From Rhizobium sp. BT04 (GTDB lineage Bacteria > Pseudomonadota > Alphaproteobacteria > Rhizobiales > Rhizobiaceae), in contig NZ_CP125651.1 in NCBI RefSeq assembly GCF_030053135.1, positions 595,090 to 659,089 of the forward strand: 64,000 nt of DNA. Reading direction: 5' to 3'. Of this stretch, positions 1-8,742 are shown in pieces; the first letter of the stretch is position 1; every line of letters starts with the position of its first letter. The translations under genes were made by a program, and so were the position numbers. The notes under the pieces were generated by a model, which made no database searches, was not told the origin of the DNA, and saw nothing but the letters and a program-made list of their open reading frames with translations.

Positions 1-105
1 GGGCCATTTCTTGGCCATGCGGCACGGCTGTTCCAAAAGGATGCAGGCGATAGAGCAAAAGGCGTAGGATATACTCGCTTGTTTTTCGACTATACTTCAG
101 TGCCT

Positions 106-133
106 CGTATGAAGCGATTTCGTATGAAGCGAT
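106..133. repeat. 13-bp tandem direct repeat upstream of the first giant gene
   Basis: The sequence cgtatgaagcgat occurs at 106-118 and again at 121-133 with two bases between, 43 bases before the chosen start of the giant gene. Tandem half-sites at this place could be an operator, but no regulator is adjacent. The rest of 1-175 shows no clear gene. Confidence 0.4.
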
Positions 134-175
134 CCTCAAAGATTGACCCTGATAATCTCGCGAGAGGTACCCGCT

Positions 176-3100
176 ATGTATCGCAACGCTCGCCGCTGGA
201 CTTCGCACTCACTCCTGGTGGATTCGTTGATTCCCCGATGGTTCACTGTCGGCGGAGGCGGAAAGGGAAGGCCGCGTAAGCCGGCCGAAACGCGCGAGGA
301 TAGTGCTCAACTTGCGGCCTCTGTCCAAACTGCGACTGGAGCCAATCAGGGCGCCCTTGTCGACGATCCCCATAAGGATGCGGTGCTCAGCGAGCATGAC
401 GTGGAACAGACAGCGGGCGTGAACGGCGCGGACGGTCGGGCCGACGATAGGCTCGTAGCGCCGTCCTTGCCTGACACTTTCACAATCAATCGCGAAATGG
501 GAGAGCGCAGCGGTGACCTGGCCGCCGCGTCCGCATCATCCGCTCATCCGCCAAGTTTTGTACATTTCGCGCCGGATGCGGACAGAGTTGCGTTCGCGGC
601 GGCACCATCCCTTCCGCACGCCTATGCTGGAATGAGCTTCATAGGCGACGATCCTCTGGCCCCGTATTTGCCGGAAAGCCCTGCGCCGACAGCTTCGGGG
701 CAAGATTCTGCTACCGTGGGAGGCGAACGTTCTCACTCGGGCAAGGTCGTCATTCTCGAATCGACGCCATCAGCGCAGTCGACTGCGCATCATGCTGGAG
801 CCAATGCGCTGGCGGTTGGCATGCCCTTTGGTGTGTGCGGATGCGGCTACTATACCTCCCCCACGCGGATTCTCGATTGGGCCCATGGCAGCGGCCTGCT
901 TCAGCAGGACGGTCAGTTGCCGGGGACCAAATTTACCGACGGGCCGGATTATGTGTCGACGATCAAGAAGGCCATCGGCGCCTCGGTCAGTGATCCGCTT
1001 CTCGATCGTGACGTATCCTCGTTCGCGGGCTGGCGCGGAACCGCAGAGTGGACGAACTCGGCGATCTCCAACGGATCATTGCCCGGCGGCGGTGAGATGG
1101 GAACGGGAACCGGCACCAAGGGTAAAGCTGTCCTTTCCGGCTCGGTGACGACGCCACCTCAACCTTCTGCGCAGCGGTCGTTGGCAACGCAAGATCTGGC
1201 GGCCGCCGCGGCGGCGAGCAACCCGATCGTGCTGGAAAATCAGAAGCAGGGCAATCCGGAGAGCGAGTGGGGCATCGACACTGCCAGCACCAACATCGAG
1301 GGGTTTGCGACCGACATCAGCGTCGACAACGGCAACACGGTCAGCTTCAAGATCAATACGAATTCCACCAACTATCGGATCGATATCTATCGGCTCGGCT
1401 ATTATGGCGGCATGGGTGCCCGCAAGGTCACGACCATACAGCATACCGGATTGCAGACGCAGCCCAATCCGCTGCGCAATGCCACGACCGGCACGGTGGA
1501 CGCCGGCAACTGGGCCGTCTCGGCGTCCTGGACCGTACCTGCCGATGCCGTCTCAGGCGTCTATATCGCCAAACTCGTGCGTCAGGACGGCACCTTCGGC
1601 GAAAATCAAATCCCGTTCATCGTGCGCGATGACGCCAGCCACAGCGACATCGTCTTCCAGACCGCAGACGAGACCTGGCAAGCTTACAACGGCTGGGGTG
1701 GCGCAAACTTCTATGGCGGCAACGGCCCGGCGACGGGGCAGGGGGCGGGTCGCGCCTATGCGCTCAGCTACAACAGGCCGATTGCGACCCGTGACGGGGT
1801 CGGCACCTATGCCGGCCCGCAGGACTATTTGTTCGGCGCCGAATATGCAGGCATCTACTGGCTGGAACAGAACGGCTATGACGTCTCCTATCTCTCGGGC
1901 GTCGACGTCGACCGCTATGGCAGCCTATTGCTCAATCACAAGACCTATGTCGATGCCGGGCACGATGAATACTGGTCGGGACAGCAGAGGACCAATGTCG
2001 AAGCCGCACGCGATGCCGGCGTCAATCTGATGTTCTGGAGCGGTAACGAGGTCTACTGGCGTACCCGTTGGGGCAATGCCTACAGTGCCGACGGAACACC
2101 TTATCGCACCCTGATCTCCTACAAGGAGACATGGGGTCCTCCGGGTACCAGCCTCGATCCTACCAACGAATGGACGGGCACCTTCCGCGATCCGCGCCTC
2201 AGCCCGCCTGCTATCGGCGGCGGCAATCCCGAGAATTCGCTGACCGGTCAATTGTTCAAGGTCGACGACGTCGGGGGCAATCTTGCCTCGATCAAGGTTG
2301 CCTATGATGATGCCAACCTGCGCTTCTGGCGCAATACGAGCGTCGCAAATCTTCAGCCCGGCCAGACGGCAACGCTCACCAAGAATTATCTTGGTTACGA
2401 GTGGGATGAAGCGCCTGACAATGGCTTCGATCCGGCCGGGCTCGTAAAGCTGTCGTCGACGACGATGCCCGTCAGCACCTATTTGCTCGACTACGGCAAC
2501 ACGACCGGCAATGCGACCGCGACCCACAATCTGACCCTTTACCGCGCCCCCAGCGGTGCGTTGGTGTTCGGCGCCGGTACGGTCTATTGGACATGGGGCC
2601 TGAGCGACAATCACGATAACGAAGCGACCCCCACCGATCCTCGCGTGCAGCAGGCAATGGTCAATCTGCTTGCCGATATGGGCATTCAGCCGGGGACGCT
2701 GCAATCCGGGCTTACCGCGACGACTGCTTCATCGGACAATGTTGCGCCGACCTCCGTCATCACGGTGCCCGCCACGGTGACAGCTGGATCTACCGTGACG
2801 ATTTCGGGCACCGCTGCCGACACGGGCGGCGGGGTCATCGCCAGCGTCGAGGTGTCGACCGACAATGGTGCGAGCTGGCATCCGGCGACGGGCGACGAGA
2901 ACTGGACCTACACATGGCAGCCGGCGATTGCAGGGACCTATACGATCCGGTCGCGGGCGGTGGACGATAGCATCAATCTCGAGACACCCTCGGCGGGGCG
3001 CACTGTCACCGTCACCGGGCCGGCTTATACGTCTCTCTTCGGTGCCGCGACGCCCGCTGTCGTCAACACCAACGATACTGCGGCCGTCGAGCTAGGGGTC

Positions 3101-6100
3101 AAATTCCAGTCCTCCGTGGCGGGCACGGTCAGCGGTATCCGGTTTTACAAGAGCAGCCTGGATACGGGCACACATACCGGGTCGCTCTGGTCAAGTACGG
3201 GTACGCGGCTTGCGACCCTCACCTTCACCAACGAGACTGCCAGCGGCTGGCAGACCGCGACTTTCACGAGTCCGGTGACGTTGACAGCCGGACAGACCTA
3301 TACCGCATCTTACCATACGAATGTCGGCAACTATTCGACGACCGCCAACTACTTCCTGTCCAATGTGACGAGTGGTCCGCTGACGGCGCCGGCAAGCGGC
3401 AACGGCGTCTACCGCTATGGCAATAGCGCGTTCCCGACGAGCAGCTTGGACCAGACGAACTATTGGGTCGATGTGATGTTCAATCCCTCTAATGCGAACA
3501 ACACGACGCCGACGGCGGTTGCCGATGCGGGGGATGCGACCGAGAAGGGTGGTGTCGCCAATGGTTCGGGTGGTGTGGTTGCCAGCGGCAACGTTCTGAC
3601 CAACGACACCGATCCGGATGCTGGCGACACCAAGACGGTGAGCGCCGTCAGCTTCGGCGCGACCTCAGGCACACTCGGCTCGGCGCTGAACGGCACTTAT
3701 GGCAGTCTCGTTCTCAATGCATCGGGCGCTTATACCTATACGATCAACGAGACCAATTCCGCCGTGCAGGCGCTGCGCCTGTCGACCAACACGCTGAACG
3801 ATGTCTTCAGCTACACGATGCGCGATTCCGCCGGGGCCACCGCCACGGCTAATCTGACCGTCACCATCCATGGCGCCAATGACGCGCCGGTGCTCGCCGT
3901 CCAGACGGCGACCCAGAACGCCACCGTCGGCTCGGCCTTCTCCTACGTGCTGCCGACGACGACCTTCTCCGATGTCGACAGCGGCGAGACGCTGGCCTAC
4001 GCGGCAACGGCTGCCGACGGCAGCGCACTTCCCTCCTGGCTGACCTTCAACGCCTCGACGCGGACCTTCTCCGGCACACCGACAACGGGCGGCACTTATG
4101 GTGTCAAGGTCACGGCAACCGACCTCGGCGGCCTTGCCGCCAACGAGACCTTCAACATTGCCGTGTCGGTGCCGGGCAACACGACGCCGACGGCGGTTGC
4201 CGATGCGGGGGATGCGACCGAGAAGGGTGGTGTCGCCAATGGTTCGGGTGGTGTGGTTGCCAGCGGCAACGTTCTGACCAACGACACCGATCCGGATGCT
4301 GGCGACACCAAGACGGTGAGCGCCGTCAGCTTCGGCGCGACCTCAGGCACGCTCGGCTCGGCGCTGAACGGCACTTATGGCAGTCTCGTTCTCAATGCAT
4401 CGGGCACCTATACCTATACGATCAACGAGACCAATTCCGCCGTGCAGGCGCTGCGCCTGTCGACCAACACGCTGAACGATGTCTTCAGCTACACGATGCG
4501 CGATTCCGCCGGCACCACCGCCTCGGCAAACCTCACCATCACCATCCATGGCGCCAATGACGCGCCGGTGCTCGCCGTCCAGACGGCGACCCAGAATGCC
4601 ACCGTCGGCTCGGCCTTCTCCTTCGTGGTGCCGACGACGACCTTCACCGATGTCGACAGCGGCGAGACGCTGACCTATTCGGCAACGGCTGCCGACGGCA
4701 CGGCATTGCCCTCTTGGCTTGCCTTCAATGCCTCGACGCGCACCTTTTCCGGCACGCCGACGACAGCTGGCAACTATGGCGTCAAGGTCACGGCAACCGA
4801 TATCGGCGGCCTCTCGACCAACGAGACTTTCACTATCGCCGCCGCGGCGGGGCCATCGACCTACAGCCTGTTTTCCGCCTCCAGCACGCCGGCCCAGACG
4901 AACCTCAATGATGGCCAGCAGCTCGAGCTCGGCGTCAAGTTCCAGTCGAACGTTGCCGGCGATGTCACTGGCATCAGGTTCTACCGCAGCGCCAACGACA
5001 ACGGCCAGAACGTCGTCGATCTGTGGACCACCACGGGCACGAAGCTCGCCACCGCCACCTTCTCCACCACTACGGCGAGCGGCTGGCAGACGGTGAACTT
5101 TACGACACCCGTCACCATTGCCGCCAACACCGCCTATGTCGCCTCCTACCACACGACAGGCGCATACGTGGCGACCGCTAATTTCTTCACCGCCGCCGTC
5201 ACCAGCGGTCCGCTGACGGCGACAGCCACCGGCAACGGCGTCTACCGCTATGGCGGCTCTGCCACCGCAGGCATTTTCCCGAATGCCACTTACAGCGCCA
5301 CTAACTATTGGGCTGACGTGGTCTTCCGCCCCTCGAATGCGAACAACACGACGCCGACGGCGGTTGCCGATGCGGGGGATGCGACCGAGAAGGGTGGTGT
5401 CGCCAATGGTTCGGGTGGTGTGGTTGCCAGCGGCAACGTTCTGACCAACGACACCGATCCGGATGCTGGCGACACCAAGACGGTGAGCGCCGTCAGCTTC
5501 GGCGCGACCTCAGGCACGCTCGGCTCGGCGCTGAACGGCACTTATGGCAGTCTCGTTCTCAATGCATCGGGCACCTATACCTATACGATCAACGAGACCA
5601 ATGCCGCCGTGCAGGCGCTGCGCCTGTCGACCAACACGCTGAACGATGTCTTCAGCTACACGATGCGCGATACCGCCGGGGCCACCGCCACGGCTAATCT
5701 GACCGTCACCATCCATGGCGCCAATGACGCGCCGGTGCTCGCCGTCCAGACGGCGACCCAGAACGCCACCGTCGGCTCGGCCTTCTCCTACGTGCTGCCA
5801 ACGACGACCTTCTCCGATGTCGACAGCGGCGAGACGCTGGCCTACGCGGCAACGGCTGCCGACGGCAGCGCACTTCCCTCCTGGCTGACCTTCAACGCCT
5901 CGACACGGACCTTCTCCGGCACACCGACAACGGGCGGCACTTATGGTGTCAAGGTCACGGCAACCGACCTCGGCGGCCTTGCCGCCAACGAGACCTTCAA
6001 CATTGCCGTGTCGGTGCCGGGCAACACGACGCCGACGGCGGTTGCCGATGCGGGGGATGCGACCGAGAAGGGTGGTGTCGCCAATGGTTCGGGTGGTGTG

Positions 6101-7204
6101 GTTGCCAGCGGCAACGTTCTGACCAACGACACCGATCCGGATGCTGGCGACACCAAGACGGTGAGCGCCGTCAGCTTCGGCGCGACCTCAGGCACGCTCG
6201 GCTCGGCGCTGAACGGCACTTATGGCAGTCTCGTTCTCAATGCATCGGGCACCTATACCTATACGATCAACGAGACCAATTCCGCCGTGCAGGCGCTGCG
6301 CCTGTCGACCAACACGCTGAACGATGTCTTCAGCTACACGATGCGCGATTCCGCCGGCACCACCGCCTCGGCAAACCTCACCATCACCATCCATGGCGCC
6401 AATGACGCGCCGGTGCTCGCCGTCCAGACGGCGACCCAGAATGCCACCGTCGGCTCGGCCTTCTCCTTCGTGGTGCCGACGACGACCTTCACCGATGTCG
6501 ACAGCGGCGAGACGCTGACCTATTCGGCAACGGCTGCCGACGGCACGGCATTGCCCTCTTGGCTTGCCTTCAATGCCTCGACGCGCACCTTCTCCGGCAC
6601 GCCGACGACAGCTGGCAACTATGGCGTCAAGGTCACGGCAACCGATATCGGCGGCCTCTCGACCAACGAGACTTTCACTATCGCCGCCGCGGCGGGGCCA
6701 TCGACCTACAGCCTGTTTCCCGCCTCCAGCACGCCGGCCCAGACGAACCTCAATGATGGCCAGCAGCTCGAGCTCGGCGTCAAGTTCCAGTCGAACGTTG
6801 CCGGCGATGTCACCGGCATCAGGTTCTACCGCAGCGCCAACGACAACGGCCAGAACGTCGTCGATCTGTGGACCACCACGGGCACGAAGCTCGCCACCGC
6901 CACCTTCTCCACCACCACGGCGAGCGGCTGGCAGACGGTGAACTTTGCAACGCCTGTTACGATCGCCGCCAACACCAACTATGTAGCCTCCTACCACACG
7001 ACAGGCGCATACGTGGCCACCAACAGCTTCTTCACCAATGCCGTGACAAACGGTCCGCTGACGGCCCAGTCAAGCGCCGTCGCCGGCGGCAACGGTGTCT
7101 ATGCCTATGGCGGGTCCGCCACCACGGGTCTCTTCCCGACCGGCACCTACGATTCAGCGAATTACTATGCCGATGTGGTCTTCCGGCCGCAGCTTGTCGC
7201 GTGA
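176..7204 (+). CDS. Giant secreted modular protein with N,N-dimethylformamidase-beta-like domain, VCBS/Ig and DUF4082 repeats
   Basis: The protein is about 2342 aa. The ATG at 176 is preferred because gagagg lies 8 bases before it; an upstream in-frame start at 143 lacks this. There is no Sec signal, and residues 1-345 are low-complexity. Residues about 349-842 resemble the N,N-dimethylformamidase beta-subunit family, with GHDEYWS near 595 and SGNEVYW near 622. An Ig-like domain follows (857-949), then a DUF4082 domain (950-1102), then two near-identical 615-residue units, each of VCBS, putative-Ig (He_PIG), VCBS, putative-Ig and DUF4082. Dimethylformamidase binds a mononuclear iron through Tyr and Glu side chains, so a metal-dependent amidohydrolase-like activity is possible, though the substrate is unknown. 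The lack of a Sec signal and the downstream type I exporter suggest export in one step to the surface or medium. The CobW gene 96 bases downstream may supply metal. The domain calls rest on pattern recognition. Confidence 0.85.
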   Translation: MYRNARRWTSHSLLVDSLIPRWFTVGGGGKGRPRKPAETREDSAQLAASVQTATGANQGALVDDPHKDAVLSEHDVEQTAGVNGADGRADDRLVAPSLPDTFTINREMGERSGDLAAASASSAHPPSFVHFAPDADRVAFAAAPSLPHAYAGMSFIGDDPLAPYLPESPAPTASGQDSATVGGERSHSGKVVILESTPSAQSTAHHAGANALAVGMPFGVCGCGYYTSPTRILDWAHGSGLLQQDGQLPGTKFTDGPDYVSTIKKAIGASVSDPLLDRDVSSFAGWRGTAEWTNSAISNGSLPGGGEMGTGTGTKGKAVLSGSVTTPPQPSAQRSLATQDLAAAAAASNPIVLENQKQGNPESEWGIDTASTNIEGFATDISVDNGNTVSFKINTNSTNYRIDIYRLGYYGGMGARKVTTIQHTGLQTQPNPLRNATTGTVDAGNWAVSASWTVPADAVSGVYIAKLVRQDGTFGENQIPFIVRDDASHSDIVFQTADETWQAYNGWGGANFYGGNGPATGQGAGRAYALSYNRPIATRDGVGTYAGPQDYLFGAEYAGIYWLEQNGYDVSYLSGVDVDRYGSLLLNHKTYVDAGHDEYWSGQQRTNVEAARDAGVNLMFWSGNEVYWRTRWGNAYSADGTPYRTLISYKETWGPPGTSLDPTNEWTGTFRDPRLSPPAIGGGNPENSLTGQLFKVDDVGGNLASIKVAYDDANLRFWRNTSVANLQPGQTATLTKNYLGYEWDEAPDNGFDPAGLVKLSSTTMPVSTYLLDYGNTTGNATATHNLTLYRAPSGALVFGAGTVYWTWGLSDNHDNEATPTDPRVQQAMVNLLADMGIQPGTLQSGLTATTASSDNVAPTSVITVPATVTAGSTVTISGTAADTGGGVIASVEVSTDNGASWHPATGDENWTYTWQPAIAGTYTIRSRAVDDSINLETPSAGRTVTVTGPAYTSLFGAATPAVVNTNDTAAVELGVKFQSSVAGTVSGIRFYKSSLDTGTHTGSLWSSTGTRLATLTFTNETASGWQTATFTSPVTLTAGQTYTASYHTNVGNYSTTANYFLSNVTSGPLTAPASGNGVYRYGNSAFPTSSLDQTNYWVDVMFNPSNANNTTPTAVADAGDATEKGGVANGSGGVVASGNVLTNDTDPDAGDTKTVSAVSFGATSGTLGSALNGTYGSLVLNASGAYTYTINETNSAVQALRLSTNTLNDVFSYTMRDSAGATATANLTVTIHGANDAPVLAVQTATQNATVGSAFSYVLPTTTFSDVDSGETLAYAATAADGSALPSWLTFNASTRTFSGTPTTGGTYGVKVTATDLGGLAANETFNIAVSVPGNTTPTAVADAGDATEKGGVANGSGGVVASGNVLTNDTDPDAGDTKTVSAVSFGATSGTLGSALNGTYGSLVLNASGTYTYTINETNSAVQALRLSTNTLNDVFSYTMRDSAGTTASANLTITIHGANDAPVLAVQTATQNATVGSAFSFVVPTTTFTDVDSGETLTYSATAADGTALPSWLAFNASTRTFSGTPTTAGNYGVKVTATDIGGLSTNETFTIAAAAGPSTYSLFSASSTPAQTNLNDGQQLELGVKFQSNVAGDVTGIRFYRSANDNGQNVVDLWTTTGTKLATATFSTTTASGWQTVNFTTPVTIAANTAYVASYHTTGAYVATANFFTAAVTSGPLTATATGNGVYRYGGSATAGIFPNATYSATNYWADVVFRPSNANNTTPTAVADAGDATEKGGVANGSGGVVASGNVLTNDTDPDAGDTKTVSAVSFGATSGTLGSALNGTYGSLVLNASGTYTYTINETNAAVQALRLSTNTLNDVFSYTMRDTAGATATANLTVTIHGANDAPVLAVQTATQNATVGSAFSYVLPTTTFSDVDSGETLAYAATAADGSALPSWLTFNASTRTFSGTPTTGGTYGVKVTATDLGGLAANETFNIAVSVPGNTTPTAVADAGDATEKGGVANGSGGVVASGNVLTNDTDPDAGDTKTVSAVSFGATSGTLGSALNGTYGSLVLNASGTYTYTINETNSAVQALRLSTNTLNDVFSYTMRDSAGTTASANLTITIHGANDAPVLAVQTATQNATVGSAFSFVVPTTTFTDVDSGETLTYSATAADGTALPSWLAFNASTRTFSGTPTTAGNYGVKVTATDIGGLSTNETFTIAAAAGPSTYSLFPASSTPAQTNLNDGQQLELGVKFQSNVAGDVTGIRFYRSANDNGQNVVDLWTTTGTKLATATFSTTTASGWQTVNFATPVTIAANTNYVASYHTTGAYVATNSFFTNAVTNGPLTAQSSAVAGGNGVYAYGGSATTGLFPTGTYDSANYYADVVFRPQLVA
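3491..7180 (+). repeat. Two tandem copies of a 1845-bp coding repeat
   Basis: The unit beginning aatgcgaacaacacgacgcc at 3491 recurs at 5336, giving a period of 1845 bp (615 codons). Each unit contains two shorter, related VCBS plus putative-Ig segments (near 3505 and 4180 in unit 1, near 5350 and 6025 in unit 2) and one DUF4082 segment. The copies are almost identical at the DNA level, including synonymous positions; only a few amino-acid changes are visible, for example Ser to Ala and Ser to Thr in the third VCBS. This indicates recent duplication or gene conversion, and copy number probably varies between strains. Confidence 0.9.
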
Positions 7205-7300
7205 AGCATCTGACGAGGTTACGAACGGATATCGAATGAGGCTGATACCACGAAAATACTGGCCGCGGCGGCGATTGTCCCGACCGCCCACATTCAAGGG

Positions 7301-8491
7301 ATGCCGATGAACGGGATCGACCGGCTACCCGTGACAGTGCTCGCCGGCTTTCTCGGCGCCGGCAAGACGACGCTTCTCAGCCACGTCTTGGCCAATCGCG
7401 AGGGTCTGCGGGTGGCCGTCATCGTCAACGATATGAGCGAGGTGAACATAGACGCCAGTCTCATCCGAGACGGCGGCTGCAACCTGTCGCACACGACGGA
7501 GACATTGGTCGAGCTCAGCAACGGCTGCATATGCTGCACCCTGCGCAACGACCTGCTGACAGAGGTGCGACGACTGGCCGAAGAGGGGCGCTACGACTAT
7601 CTGCTGATCGAAGGCACCGGCATTGCCGAGCCATGCCCCATCGCGGCAACCTTTTCCTTCCGCGACGAAAACGGTGTTTCGCTCTCCGATTTTGCCAGAC
7701 TCGACACAATGGTCACTGTGGTCGATGCCGCAAACCTGTTGACCGACTACGGTAGCGCCGATCTGCTTGCCGACCGCGGCCTGCAACGGGACGGTGAGGA
7801 CCGGCGCACCCTCATCGACCTGCTGGTCGATCAGATCGAGTTTGCCGATGTCATCGTGATCAACAAGATTTCGGACGCGACTGAAGGGGTCCGCGCGGAG
7901 GTCCGCAAGATCGTTGCGTCTCTCAACCCGGATGCGCGCCAGGTGGAGACGGATCTCGGCAAGGTTTCTTTGGCAGCCGTCCTCAATACCGGCCTCTTCG
8001 ATGAAGCAAAAGCCGCCGCCCATCCTTTGTGGCACAAGGAACTGTACAGCCCGGGCGAGCATGTTCCGGAGACGGAAGAATACGGGGTTTCGAGCTTTGT
8101 CTATCGCACCCGGCGCCCCTTCGACCCCAAGCGGTTTCGCGCATTCCTGGACGAGCCCTGGCCGGGGGTCATCCGTGCCAAAGGCCATTTCTGGCTTGCT
8201 ACGCGCCCGCGTCACGTGGGTCTGATGTCGGCTGCCGGGGTGCAACGGCGCTGCGAACCCATGGGGTTTTGGTGGGCAGCCGTTCCCCGACAGGACTGGC
8301 CGAGCCATCAACAGTTTCGTCAGCATCTGGAGAGCCGGTGGGACAGCGCTTGGGGCGACCGTCGGCAGGAATTGGTCTTTATCGGCGTTGATATGGACGA
8401 GACAGGCGTCCGGACCGCATTGGACGACTGCCTCGCCGGCGCCGATCCGCGCGACTGGGCCACTCTCGAAGATCCGTTCCCGGCCTGGTAG
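7301..8491 (+). CDS. CobW/COG0523-family GTPase, putative metal chaperone (copy 1)
   Basis: This 396-aa protein belongs to the G3E P-loop GTPases. Walker A is GFLGAGKT at residues 16-23, an NDMSEVNID segment lies near 43-51, and the metal-binding CxCC motif is GCICC with Cys76, Cys78 and Cys79. The C-terminal CobW_C domain includes [12 protein letters not shown]. The NDMSEVN and FWLATR signatures are those of the YciC/ZigA-like branch, whose members handle zinc or supply metal to client proteins. It lies 96 bases after the first giant gene on the same strand, and a close paralogue follows the second giant gene. I infer a role in metallating or provisioning the dimethylformamidase-like domain before export. 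The metal and client are not shown by sequence. The start has a modest aaggg ribosome site. Confidence 0.9.
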   Translation: MPMNGIDRLPVTVLAGFLGAGKTTLLSHVLANREGLRVAVIVNDMSEVNIDASLIRDGGCNLSHTTETLVELSNGCICCTLRNDLLTEVRRLAEEGRYDYLLIEGTGIAEPCPIAATFSFRDENGVSLSDFARLDTMVTVVDAANLLTDYGSADLLADRGLQRDGEDRRTLIDLLVDQIEFADVIVINKISDATEGVRAEVRKIVASLNPDARQVETDLGKVSLAAVLNTGLFDEAKAAAHPLWHKELYSPGEHVPETEEYGVSSFVYRTRRPFDPKRFRAFLDEPWPGVIRAKGHFWLATRPRHVGLMSAAGVQRRCEPMGFWWAAVPRQDWPSHQQFRQHLESRWDSAWGDRRQELVFIGVDMDETGVRTALDDCLAGADPRDWATLEDPFPAW

Positions 8492-8520
8492 CAAGGGTGA
8501 AGCAGGACAATGTTCAAATT

Positions 8521-8541
8521 AACCGGCTCGACCAGCCGGTT
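8521..8541 (+). terminator. Stem-loop after the first CobW gene
   Basis: Perfect 8-bp arms aaccggct (8521-8528) and agccggtt (8534-8541) enclose a 5-base loop, 30 bases after the stop codon. A T-rich stretch follows only after more than ten bases, so it may be a weak terminator or an RNA-stabilising hairpin. The remaining 8542-8742 holds no convincing gene on either strand. Confidence 0.4.
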
Positions 8542-8742
8542 CGGCCCAGAATTCCTTTTCAACCAGCGTCAGCCACTTGGCAGCAGCGGCAGGCAGCTTT
8601 GCGACTTGGTCGGCCGGTATGCGTTGAGGATCATCATATGGGCGTAGGGAATACCTCCCTCATACCCCAGATTGCTGTCGTACATTCCCGTAGCAAAGGT
8701 GCCAGAATGAACCTCTTGCTATAGCGGCCGAAGGGGCTGCCG

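Noticed and set aside
4343..6997. Two 269-aa open frames on the minus strand inside the first giant gene
   Set aside because: They are antisense shadows of the tandem repeat and nearly identical to each other for that reason; no family resemblance.
3491..7180. Repeated DNA suggesting a CRISPR-like or satellite array
   Set aside because: The repeats are in frame, encode VCBS/Ig/DUF4082 domains and have no short repeat-spacer pattern.
7325..8494. 389-aa minus-strand frame opposite the first CobW gene
   Set aside because: The + strand carries clear Walker A and CxCC motifs; the antisense frame is due to GC-rich codon bias.
8542..8742. Minus-strand coding scrap (ending near 8520) between the first CobW gene and the second giant gene
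   Set aside because: A short open peptide is visible, but it has no start, no ribosome site and no recognisable family.
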